Shown: positions 1 to 5,358 of the stretch, piece by piece
Layout: each line of letters begins with the position of its first letter
How positions within the stretch are numbered: the stretch's first letter is position 1
Notes under the pieces: generated by a model
Database searches by the model: none
What the model saw: the letters and a program-made list of their open reading frames with translations, nothing else
What the model was told of the DNA's origin: nothing
DNA from: an uncultured Clostridia bacterium
Lineage (GTDB): Bacteria; Bacillota; Clostridia; Christensenellales; Borkfalkiaceae
NCBI GenBank assembly: GCA_905235765.1
Contig: CAJOMM010000028.1
Coordinates: 1-7,433, forward strand
Direction: 5' to 3'
DNA length: 7,433 nt
Program-made: the position numbers and the translations under genes

Positions 1-36
1 AGTCTATTTGCTCTTTGCCTTATTGTACTTACTTTA
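1..36 (-). rRNA. Possible 5' end of a 23S rRNA gene, running off the left edge
   Basis: Read on the minus strand, the last bases before the window edge (AAAGAGCAAATAGACT) resemble the start of bacterial 23S rRNA, where a TAAGRGCRNAYGGTG-like stretch leads into GATGCC. The GATGCC itself would lie outside the window. The upstream minus-strand bases at about 83-95 (TTGACAACTGCAT) resemble the TTGAMAACTGMAT element near the end of many Firmicutes 16S-23S spacers. The call rests on remembered family patterns, not an alignment, and only some tens of bases are available. The mature 5' end is approximate. It could instead be another structured RNA or a leader. Confidence 0.45.
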
Positions 37-168
37 AGTCTTTTCTCGATTGATCTTTCTCTGATCTATCTCTTCCTATGCAGTTGTCAACCTACGGAAA
101 TTCGACAACAGTCGAATGCGGATTTTAACTTAAAATCTCACAAAAAAGGCCATCCGTAAAACGATAGC
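37..168 (-). other. Transcribed leader (pre-23S-like) with several possible hairpins
   Basis: No credible protein gene lies here. On the minus strand it would be the leader between the promoter at 175-203 and the putative 23S 5' end. It contains a spacer-like TTGACAACTGCATAG and then a purine-rich stretch towards the left. Visible structure: TTCGAC/GTCGAA arms with a 4-nt loop (about 109-124); an overlapping competing pair GTTGTC (83-88)/GACAAC (112-117); and the AT dyad ATTTTAA-C-TTAAAAT (122-136). No 16S 3' end (anti-Shine-Dalgarno CCTCCTTT) and no tRNA was recognised between the promoter and this leader. Confidence 0.4.
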
Positions 169-169
169 C
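142..169 (-). terminator. Hairpin plus U6 at the start of the putative rRNA transcript
   Basis: On the minus strand GGCTATCGT (161-169) pairs with ACGGATGGCC (148-157), with one bulge and one G-U pair, around a short T-rich loop. Six T residues follow (142-147). The shape is that of an intrinsic terminator, but it begins at or next to the predicted transcription start (168/169). It may therefore be a 5'-terminal stabilising hairpin or an early attenuator rather than a terminator of an upstream gene. No minus-strand gene lies just upstream that would need one. Confidence 0.45.
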
Positions 170-174
170 TAATT

Positions 175-203
175 ATTCTATCACTATTAGAATTTTAAGT
201 CAA
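175..203 (-). promoter_or_regulatory. Strong sigma-A-type promoter with A-tract upstream element
   Basis: On the minus strand there is TTGACT (198-203), a 17-bp spacer, then TAGAAT (175-180), each 5/6 to consensus. Immediately upstream on that strand lie A-tracts (complements of T6 at 218-223, T5 at 230-234 and T8 at 237-244), like an UP element. The predicted start (168/169) is G, as often seen at growth-rate-controlled rRNA promoters. It points leftward into the putative 23S leader and away from the YwlG-like gene. Confidence 0.6.
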
Positions 204-301
204 GCGAAAATCAAAGGTTTTTTACTGTATTTTTACTTTTTTTTACAAGACCATATTACTCTCTTGAACGCTACCTTTTACAATTAAGGAAGTCAAAAAT
301 C

Positions 302-330
302 TTGCGTTTTCGGAGCTTTAGTGATAAAAT
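302..330 (+). promoter_or_regulatory. Putative promoter of the YwlG-like gene
   Basis: TTGCGT (302-307), a 17-bp spacer and TAAAAT (325-330) would start transcription near 337, about 24 nt before the ATG at 361. The -35 is weak (TTG only) and the -10 is good (5/6). The gene has a GGAG-containing Shine-Dalgarno (347-353, CGGAGAA) at normal spacing. Confidence 0.45.
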
Positions 331-360
331 ATCTTTAAATTATATTCGGAGAAATTTTTT

Positions 361-900
361 ATGGGCGTAAAAGAAGAATGTTTTTCTGCAGTAACCGAAC
401 TGATAACACTTGCCAAACTTAAAAAAGGCGATATTTTAGTCGTCGGTTGCTCTACGAGCGAAGTTTTAGGCAGTAAAATAGGCACAGATTCCAATCCTGA
501 CACAGCAAAAGAAATTTTTGACGGTATTTACGGAGTTCTAAAAAAGCATGGCATATATCTCGCCGTCCAATGCTGCGAACACTTAAACCGCGCTATCGTT
601 ACCGAAAAAGCCACAGTGCCTTTCAGCGACGAAGTAAACGTAATTCCGCAAAAAAAAGCCGGCGGTTCGCTTGCGACGGTCGCTTATTCCGAATTCAAAA
701 ACCCTGTCGTTGTGGAAAAAATACGTGCAGACGCAGGTATAGATATCGGCAACACGCTTATAGGCATGCACTTAAAGGAAGTTGCCGTTCCCGTAAGGCT
801 GTCGTTAAATAAAATCGGTAAAGCGCCGATTGTATGCGCAAGAACCCGCCCGAAATTCATCGGCGGCGTACGCGCCGTTTACGATCAGGAAAAATTATAA
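361..900 (+). CDS. ywlG: YwlG-like protein, UPF0340/TIGR01440 family
   Basis: This 179-residue soluble protein is recognised as the YwlG/UPF0340 (DUF436) family by its length and conserved blocks: VVGCSTSEVLG-KIG (27-41), LAVQCCEHLNRA (67-78), KKAGGSLA (98-105) and DIGNTLIGMHLK (128-139), ending with an RPKFIGG segment (163-169). The Cys-Cys-Glu-His stretch at 71-74 is a plausible metal- or ligand-binding site by inference. No biochemical role is firmly established for the family; in Bacillus subtilis the gene lies near rpiB and glyA. The ATG at 361 is chosen because a GGAG site sits 8-11 bases upstream and the family's N terminus fits. It is monocistronic here, with its own promoter and a terminator just after the stop. 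No signal peptide or membrane segment is seen. Confidence 0.9.
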   Translation: MGVKEECFSAVTELITLAKLKKGDILVVGCSTSEVLGSKIGTDSNPDTAKEIFDGIYGVLKKHGIYLAVQCCEHLNRAIVTEKATVPFSDEVNVIPQKKAGGSLATVAYSEFKNPVVVEKIRADAGIDIGNTLIGMHLKEVAVPVRLSLNKIGKAPIVCARTRPKFIGGVRAVYDQEKL

Positions 901-904
901 AGTT

Positions 905-936
905 AAAAAAGACTTATCAGCCGATAAGTCTTTTTT
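905..936. terminator. Bidirectional intrinsic terminator between convergent genes
   Basis: A perfect 14-bp stem, AAAAAAGACTTATC (905-918) and GATAAGTCTTTTTT (923-936), encloses the tetraloop AGCC. A-tract and T-tract ends make it work in both directions. It ends the YwlG-like gene on the plus strand (stop at 898-900) and the four-gene minus-strand operon, whose last stop codon is at 938-940. Confidence 0.93.
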
Positions 937-937
937 A

Positions 938-1786
938 TTATTTGTAATTTATTGTCTTTTTCAAAAATTCAAGCAATATATTTGAAGGTACGGCAAAATT
1001 CATACCTTCCGCACCAACCATTACCATATTGTCGGAACCACCTTTTGCAGGCACTAATCGTCCGCCCCATAGAACACCTATTACTTTACCTTCGGAATTT
1101 ATAATAGGCCCGCCGGAATTCCCACCGTTAGAAGGACAATCAAACATAAGATGTCCTTTATGATTTTTATCGCTTACTATACCGCTTGTAATACAAGTTC
1201 CTTCACCCAACGAATTGCCAATTACGTATATTTGTTCTCCGTTCCTTACAGTACTGTAGTCTTCTATCTGTAACGCTTTACTTCCGGAAGGCATTTGGTC
1301 AAGTTTTATAACGGCTAAATCAATCCCATTGCCGCGCCCCGCCTTATCGTCAGCAAGCGCTATAACCTTTGCTCTTACATAACTGTTGCATACTTTAACA
1401 GTTATCTTGCCGTTTTTAACGGGACTGCCGTCTTCTTCGTTTGCGGCAACGTGCGCGTTGGTTACGGCATATCCGTCTTGAGTTACAATAAAGCCAGAAC
1501 CAAACCATCTTGTATTGTTTTTGCCTTCACATATTAACTCCAAAATGCCGTCTATACAGTTATCAAACACGTCTGCGCCGCCGTTTTCTTTTTCTAAAGC
1601 AACCGCTTCAGGCGAAGGCATACAATTTAACCGAATTCCCTCTCCGGCTTTCGGAGACGCCACAACATTTAAGCCGGCCCCTCCTCCGACTTTTGGGGAA
1701 GATTTAACCGCAAAAACCGGTGAACCGCAATATGGGCAACAACTTGTTCCGTCCGGTAAAAAACCACCGCAAGCAGGACATCTCAT
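938..1786 (-). CDS. Zinc-ribbon trypsin-like serine protease (HtrA/S1C type), no signal peptide
   Basis: This 282-residue protein starts with a Cys4 zinc ribbon (C3-x2-C6 and C17-x2-C20), then a Gly/Pro/Ser-rich linker (about 22-70), then a trypsin-like domain (about 73-278). The catalytic triad is complete: His112 in TNAHVAA, Asp156 in GIDLAVIKL and Ser224 in GNSGGP. The oxyanion-loop region GGNSGGPI and the C-terminal MNFAVPS block are typical of DegP/HtrA-like S1C proteases. No PDZ domain follows, and there is no signal peptide or membrane segment, so it probably acts in the cytoplasm or is tethered through partners. It is the last gene of the operon, 3 bp after the TIR-like gene's stop. 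Its Shine-Dalgarno AAAGGAG lies at the end of that gene, suggesting coupling. The substrate is unknown. Confidence 0.88.
   Translation of the reverse strand: MRCPACGGFLPDGTSCCPYCGSPVFAVKSSPKVGGGAGLNVVASPKAGEGIRLNCMPSPEAVALEKENGGADVFDNCIDGILELICEGKNNTRWFGSGFIVTQDGYAVTNAHVAANEEDGSPVKNGKITVKVCNSYVRAKVIALADDKAGRGNGIDLAVIKLDQMPSGSKALQIEDYSTVRNGEQIYVIGNSLGEGTCITSGIVSDKNHKGHLMFDCPSNGGNSGGPIINSEGKVIGVLWGGRLVPAKGGSDNMVMVGAEGMNFAVPSNILLEFLKKTINYK
1574..1699 (-). repeat. Three decaying 42-bp repeats in the protease linker
   Basis: Residues 30-43, 44-57 and 58-71 of the protease form a 14-residue repeat: SPKVGGGAGLN, SPKAGEGIRLN and the divergent SPEAVALEKEN. The period is exact (Ser30, Ser44, Ser58). 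The first two copies are clearly similar in DNA (1616-1699); the third is weak. This looks like tandem duplication lengthening the flexible tether between the zinc ribbon and the protease domain. Confidence 0.7.
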
Positions 1787-1789
1787 AAA

Positions 1790-2704
1790 TTAACTCCTTT
1801 CGTAAAAAATTTCAGGACTGGGATTTGTCTGTATTTTAGACAACTTCCCGTCGCTACGCAATTCGGCTCTTTCTTCAAGAGAAAAATTACCCATTATTCT
1901 TATTTTGGTAAGAACGCTATCGTTAAGCTTTTCGTCGGCTAGAATAATATCCCCGTTATATTCAAGATCCGAAGGAACGTATATTTCGTCTTCGCCTATC
2001 AAATATAAATACGGTTTGTTTCTAAGAAAAGTACGATACATAAGGGAAAAATCTTGCCCACCTACGGTTTGTTCGGAACATACCGCAAATCCTAACCGCA
2101 TTTTTTCTAACGCCAACAAAGATATTCTAAGCGCCGTCTTTTCCGGAAAACTTTTAAGCGTTAATCTTGGATAAAACACGTTTACGCGGGTTTTTAAGTA
2201 TTCATATAAATCGTAAGCTATCCCAAGGTCTTTAGGGTTGCAGTCCGCCAACAATACCGCGTGGTAATCGTTTTTCAGTATTTCATCGGAAAATCTCAGA
2301 TTGTCTAAACGCTGTCGTTCTAACTCTTCCGTAAACGTCAAATAAGTGGTGCGATTATAAGAAGCCAACTCCAACGCTTTACTAAAGTTGTGATTATCAA
2401 AGGCGGAATTTTTGTTCACGGTAGTAAACATATCGCCCTTTTCATCAGAAACGCGGTATTCCGATAAAAATATACCCCAGTAAGATTCGCCTATTTCCGG
2501 ATTTAACGCAATAACTCTTTTATATTCTGCAATAGCCTTAACAAACTCTCCGTTGCGCCTGTAGTTTCCGGCGGAAATAAGTATATCGCCCATTTCGGGA
2601 GTTATGGAAGCGCTTTGTCTTGTGCCACAATGTGGGCAAACGAATTCTCCGCCAGTTATTTCAAATATGTACCCACAACCTATACATCTTCTCTTAAGTG
2701 CCAT
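1790..2704 (-). CDS. Zinc ribbon, TPR-like and divergent TIR-like domain protein
   Basis: 304 residues. A Cys4 zinc ribbon (C7-x2-C10, C23-x2-C26) is followed by a TPR-like helical pair (about 36-72, YRRNGEFVKAIAEYKRVIALNPE) and a helical linker. Then comes a region (about 146-246) whose order matches the TIR domains of a known Firmicutes zinc ribbon-TPR-TIR architecture: a core strand HAVLLAD, an A-YDLYEYLK helix, a VNVFYPRLTL strand and loop, a LLALEKMRLGFAVCS helix-strand and a PYLYLIG strand. In those relatives the second half reads roughly ITLEDKLG-YEP-I-AAL. Here the position of the catalytic Glu reads Leu192, and the usual WVKNEW block is not recognisable. It is probably a non-enzymatic TIR fold, used for binding. 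It is the third gene of the operon, 9 bp after the SPFH stop. No Shine-Dalgarno is visible before the ATG, so translation may be coupled. TIR assignment is by pattern memory and is moderate. Confidence 0.72.
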   Translation of the reverse strand: MALKRRCIGCGYIFEITGGEFVCPHCGTRQSASITPEMGDILISAGNYRRNGEFVKAIAEYKRVIALNPEIGESYWGIFLSEYRVSDEKGDMFTTVNKNSAFDNHNFSKALELASYNRTTYLTFTEELERQRLDNLRFSDEILKNDYHAVLLADCNPKDLGIAYDLYEYLKTRVNVFYPRLTLKSFPEKTALRISLLALEKMRLGFAVCSEQTVGGQDFSLMYRTFLRNKPYLYLIGEDEIYVPSDLEYNGDIILADEKLNDSVLTKIRIMGNFSLEERAELRSDGKLSKIQTNPSPEIFYERS

Positions 2705-2713
2705 AATAAATTA

Positions 2714-4012
2714 TTATTGTTTTTTTACATTTGTCCCACAATACGGACAGAATTTGTTTTTAACGGGGACTTGCTTATGGCATTTAGGGCAAGTTACCGT
2801 TTCGTTATTTGTAGGAGTAGGATTGCCACAGAAAGGACAATACATATCTTGTTTAGTATAAGGATTTCCGCATTTAGAACAGAACTGCTGTGCAGGCGGT
2901 TTCGGTTCTTGTTTATCGTCTTTTACATTAGACCAACCGGCACTTTTTACGGCGTCATAATACATAGCCTTCCCTGCCAGATCCGCATCGCGATTTTGTT
3001 TTTTATCCTCAAAATCAAGTATTTTATCTTGTCTTTTTTCTTCGCGGTCGAGTATTTTATCCTGTCTGTCCCAAATTCTGTCTTCTTCTTTGTGTCTTCT
3101 GTCGGTTTCGTATTCGTCTTCTTCGCGGTCTAAAATGTTTACCTTCTGTCTGTCTTCCGCTGTCTCTACGCGGAATTTAAGTCTTCTTCTCTCGTCGTTT
3201 TCTTCGTCGCCTTTCTTTTCTTCGTTAAATGCTCTGTCTGCGCGATAATCGTCTATTTCTGTCTCGCGGGCGCGTTGCTTTTTCATAAGATTGTTAATGC
3301 GCGCTTCGTTTTCTTCGGTAATGTTTACGTTCTCAATAACAAAGCCACAAACTTCAAGACCATAATTTTCTGCAAAAATTTCTTTAAGTTTAGTCTGCAA
3401 AGGATTTTGTATATACTGCAAATTTATATCGAAATCCGTATAAGAAAGATTATTGTCGTTTATTATATTCCTTAAAGAATTGCCTATTACGTTTAAAGTA
3501 TTAGTTCTTATAAAGTCCTGTAAGTCCGACGTAAGGAAATTATCCCCGAAAGAAGCAACTATTTCAAGATAGAATTTTTTTGCATCTAAAATCTTTACTT
3601 CTAATTTCCCAAAACACCCTACGTCTATCTGAAAACCAAGTTTGGGATCTATGTATTTTACTCTTTGCTGAGGCTGAGTCCCCCATAAAGTTTGTATCCG
3701 TGCAGTTTTAGATACATAAATCACTTTAAGAGTTGTAATAAGTATTTCTCTTTTAAAAGCCGACACCCTTTTTACCATTTCTACACGATGTTTCCCTTGC
3801 GGTAATTCTTCCGACAAAACGCCGTCTTTTATTAAAAATACAGAGTGGGTCGGAGGAACTATAACGGAAATAATCGTATCGTCTTTAGGATTCGCAACAA
3901 AATCTTGCTTTGTAAACATTACAGAATTATCGCCTGTAAATTCCACTATTTTTTCAAATCTGGGATTTTTCGGGTTTACTTTTTCTTTACGCTTGCGCTT
4001 ACAAAAACACAT
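2714..4012 (-). CDS. SPFH (YdjI-like) scaffold protein with two C-terminal zinc ribbons
   Basis: 432 residues. A short basic N terminus (MCFCKRKRKEK) precedes an SPFH/band-7-like region (about 25-245), recognised by DDTIISVIVPPTHSVFLIKDGVL, LPQGKHRV and a late NYGLEVCGFVIENVNITEE segment. This is the soluble YdjI ('virion core protein'-like) branch, with no N-terminal membrane hairpin. Residues 240-345 are a highly charged helix or coiled coil rich in Arg, Asp and Glu. A linker follows, then two Cys4 zinc ribbons: C378/C381/C392/C395 and C408/C411/C422/C425. In Bacillus subtilis, YdjI acts with YdjG/YdjH to recruit PspA to the membrane under stress. By analogy this protein may form an oligomer docked on the upstream membrane protein. 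A strong AAAGGAGG at 4022-4029 fixes the start. It is the second gene of the operon. Confidence 0.88.
   Translation of the reverse strand: MCFCKRKRKEKVNPKNPRFEKIVEFTGDNSVMFTKQDFVANPKDDTIISVIVPPTHSVFLIKDGVLSEELPQGKHRVEMVKRVSAFKREILITTLKVIYVSKTARIQTLWGTQPQQRVKYIDPKLGFQIDVGCFGKLEVKILDAKKFYLEIVASFGDNFLTSDLQDFIRTNTLNVIGNSLRNIINDNNLSYTDFDINLQYIQNPLQTKLKEIFAENYGLEVCGFVIENVNITEENEARINNLMKKQRARETEIDDYRADRAFNEEKKGDEENDERRRLKFRVETAEDRQKVNILDREEDEYETDRRHKEEDRIWDRQDKILDREEKRQDKILDFEDKKQNRDADLAGKAMYYDAVKSAGWSNVKDDKQEPKPPAQQFCSKCGNPYTKQDMYCPFCGNPTPTNNETVTCPKCHKQVPVKNKFCPYCGTNVKKQ
3002..3067 (-). repeat. Tandem 33-bp (11-residue) repeat in the SPFH helix
   Basis: Residues 316-326 (RQDKILDREEK) and 327-337 (RQDKILDFEDK) are adjacent copies of an 11-residue unit within the charged helix. 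A looser relative lies at 288-298 (RQKVNILDREE). Hendecad repeats of this kind suit a long, slightly right-handed coiled coil. Confidence 0.8.
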
Positions 4013-4040
4013 AAATTTTCCCCCTCCTTTAATTTAGAGT

Positions 4041-4946
4041 TTAATTTCGTTTTATTTCGTTTAATCTGTCGTTCACATCGCCAATGTCTAACTTCATAGC
4101 GTCTTGTTGCTTTTTCGTTTCTTCCTGTATTTTTGCCTGTTCTTCCTGTTTCTTTTCTAATTCTGCTTGCTTTGCTGCCATTTCTTGCGCTTTCTTTGAT
4201 TCTTCTTCTTGTTTTCTTTGCTGTTCATCTAACTGTTTTTGAATTGCCGCTAAAACATCGGAAGAAACGTTGTTCTTTTTGGCTTCTTCTAATTCCTGCT
4301 GTTTTTGTGCAACCGCTAACCTGCTTTGCTCCGCGGCTTTTTGTAACTGCTGCGCCTTTTCTTTCTGTTCCTGTAATTGCATATAATAGTTTTCTCCGGT
4401 TTGTTCCGCAGCTTCTTCTAAGTAACCGTTATAAGCGGAAAACAAACGTTCTAAAGAGACCTGATATCCTTTTAATTGTTTAATATGTTTGGTTCTCCTT
4501 GCAATTCTTACAATAAAGACTATCGGCGATATTACTACAAAAACTAAAAACATTATTATCGTAATCAATATGTTTGGACTGTGCTTTCCCTTAAATTTAT
4601 GGAAAGTTCCGAACGACGCCCCAACAAAAGGCAGCCATATTCCCAAAACCCCTAAATTAGGGTCTACCGCATTTGCCAATATTATGGTGGCGACAATGCC
4701 TAATACAAGTCCTACAAAAATAAAAATCAATTCTTTCTTTACAATCCCCTTTGTCTTTTGTAGCAAGACATACGTTTCCTTTACTTCGTCTTTTCTGCAA
4801 TCCCCACACAGAACTGCACCGTTCTTACTTGACTTAAACGTTTCGGCACACTCCTGACACAGCGCCTTTCCGCACTTACTGCAACGTGCTACCGCCTGGC
4901 GACCTTGATCGTTGTGATGATGGTAACATAAATATCCGTTTGTCAT
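4041..4946 (-). CDS. B-box-type zinc finger membrane protein with coiled-coil tail
   Basis: 301 residues, first gene of the operon. The N terminus (about 5-52) carries ordered Cys/His ligands: C7, H9-H11, C22-x2-C25, C30-x2-C33 and C47-x2-C50. This is a B-box-like pattern able to hold two zinc ions. Three hydrophobic stretches follow at about 73-92, 97-115 and 124-147. Then comes a long Gln/Glu/Lys/Ala-rich coiled coil (about 178-285) and a short C-terminal amphipathic end. No enzyme motif is seen. The arrangement suggests a membrane anchor presenting a zinc finger and a coiled coil on the cytoplasmic side, though the topology is inferred. A good AAAGGAG (4954-4960) fixes the ATG. The next gene starts 28 bp downstream of its stop. 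In role it could parallel YdjG/YdjH beside YdjI, without clear sequence kinship. Confidence 0.8.
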   Translation of the reverse strand: MTNGYLCYHHHNDQGRQAVARCSKCGKALCQECAETFKSSKNGAVLCGDCRKDEVKETYVLLQKTKGIVKKELIFIFVGLVLGIVATIILANAVDPNLGVLGIWLPFVGASFGTFHKFKGKHSPNILITIIMFLVFVVISPIVFIVRIARRTKHIKQLKGYQVSLERLFSAYNGYLEEAAEQTGENYYMQLQEQKEKAQQLQKAAEQSRLAVAQKQQELEEAKKNNVSSDVLAAIQKQLDEQQRKQEEESKKAQEMAAKQAELEKKQEEQAKIQEETKKQQDAMKLDIGDVNDRLNEIKRN

Positions 4947-4980
4947 AAAAATTCTCCTTTGTATATAAAAAACTATATTA

Positions 4981-5009
4981 ATAATACTCTAATTATAATT
5001 AGAAGTCAA
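4981..5009 (-). promoter_or_regulatory. Promoter of the four-gene zinc-ribbon operon
   Basis: On the minus strand there is TTGACT (5004-5009), a 17-bp spacer, then TATTAT (4981-4986), each 5/6 to consensus. The start is expected near 4974, giving a short leader with the AAAGGAG site before the ATG at 4946. Operator-like dyad 1 occupies the spacer almost exactly, so a bound regulator would block RNA polymerase. Confidence 0.75.
4988..5003. promoter_or_regulatory. Operator-like dyad 1, TCTAAT-N4-ATTAGA
   Basis: TCTAATTATAATTAGA is a perfect 16-bp palindrome lying between the -35 and -10 of the operon promoter. The same half-sites with the same 4-bp spacing recur at 5018-5033. It also contains TATAAT (4994-4999), which could serve as a plus-strand -10 for the XRE gene, though no -35 was found upstream of it. 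A site for the adjacent XRE dimer is the simplest reading. Confidence 0.75.
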
Positions 5010-5017
5010 GCAAATGT

Positions 5018-5033
5018 TCTAATTTTTATTAGA
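5018..5033. promoter_or_regulatory. Operator-like dyad 2, TCTAAT-N4-ATTAGA
   Basis: TCTAATTTTTATTAGA has the same 6-bp inverted arms as dyad 1, with a different 4-bp centre. It is centred 30 bp away (about three helical turns, same face) and lies 10 bp upstream of the XRE ATG. It is placed for autorepression or cooperative binding with dyad 1. Confidence 0.75.
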
Positions 5034-5043
5034 TAATATAAAA

Positions 5044-5271
5044 ATGGAAAATGAAGGGTTTAATTTAAAATTGATGGGCGAAAGGCTTCTGTCTTTGCGC
5101 AAAGAAAAAAACATTGGTCAAAATGATCTTGCCGCAAAACTTAATTTAAGCAACGCTTCTATAAGTTACTGGGAAAACGCAAAACAAGTTCCCACTGCAG
5201 AAGCGATTTTTAAGTTAGCAAAGTTTTTCGGGGTGTCCGCAGATTATATTTTAGGACTTAAAGACTGGTGA
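5044..5271 (+). CDS. Small XRE-family HTH repressor
   Basis: 75 residues, consisting of little more than a Cro/C1-type HTH domain (about 11-68). MGERLLSLRKEKNIGQNDLAAKLNLS gives helices 1 and 2, the recognition helix is about 36-47 (SNASISYWENAK), and the domain ends with the usual FFGVSADYILGL. There is no effector or protease domain, so signal sensing would need a partner. It is divergent from the zinc-ribbon operon, and the two dyads in the shared 97-bp region make it the likely local repressor of the operon and of itself. No Shine-Dalgarno precedes the ATG at 5044. The ATG at 5074 (Met11, or TTG at 5071) has GAAGGG upstream but with long spacing. The true start is therefore uncertain, though the domain is intact either way. 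Confidence 0.88.
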   Translation: MENEGFNLKLMGERLLSLRKEKNIGQNDLAAKLNLSNASISYWENAKQVPTAEAIFKLAKFFGVSADYILGLKDW

Positions 5272-5302
5272 AAGAATAAAAACCATAATGGCAATAACAC
5301 TG

Positions 5303-5331
5303 TGGGATTACGTTGTCCGCTCGTAATGACA
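5303..5331. repeat. Relic of a dispersed palindromic repeat
   Basis: GGGATTACGTTGTCCGCTC followed by GTAATGACA resembles half of the widespread small intergenic repeats of the form GGATTGCTTCGC...GCAATGACA. It keeps the inverted pair ATTACG (5307-5312)/CGTAAT (5322-5327). AATGACA is repeated directly at 5325-5331 and 5341-5347. Whether other copies exist in this genome cannot be seen here. Confidence 0.4.
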
Positions 5332-5358
5332 GAAAAAAACAATGACATTTTTTAATAA

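Noticed and set aside
169..190. CTAAT...ATTAG pair near the left promoter as a third XRE operator
   Set aside because: The arms are separated by 12 bp rather than 4, and the outer bases do not match the TCTAAT/ATTAGA arms on both sides.
318..503. Short minus-strand open frame opposite the YwlG-like gene
   Set aside because: It overlaps the conserved YwlG coding start and its promoter, with no family resemblance.
1515..1793. Plus-strand open frames opposite the protease N terminus
   Set aside because: They mirror the zinc ribbon and repeat linker of the minus-strand gene and lack ribosome sites or known motifs.
2615..3133. 172-codon plus-strand open frame rich in Phe/Ile/Val
   Set aside because: It is antisense to the SPFH charged helix; the hydrophobic look follows from complementing Lys/Glu codons, so it is not a membrane protein gene.
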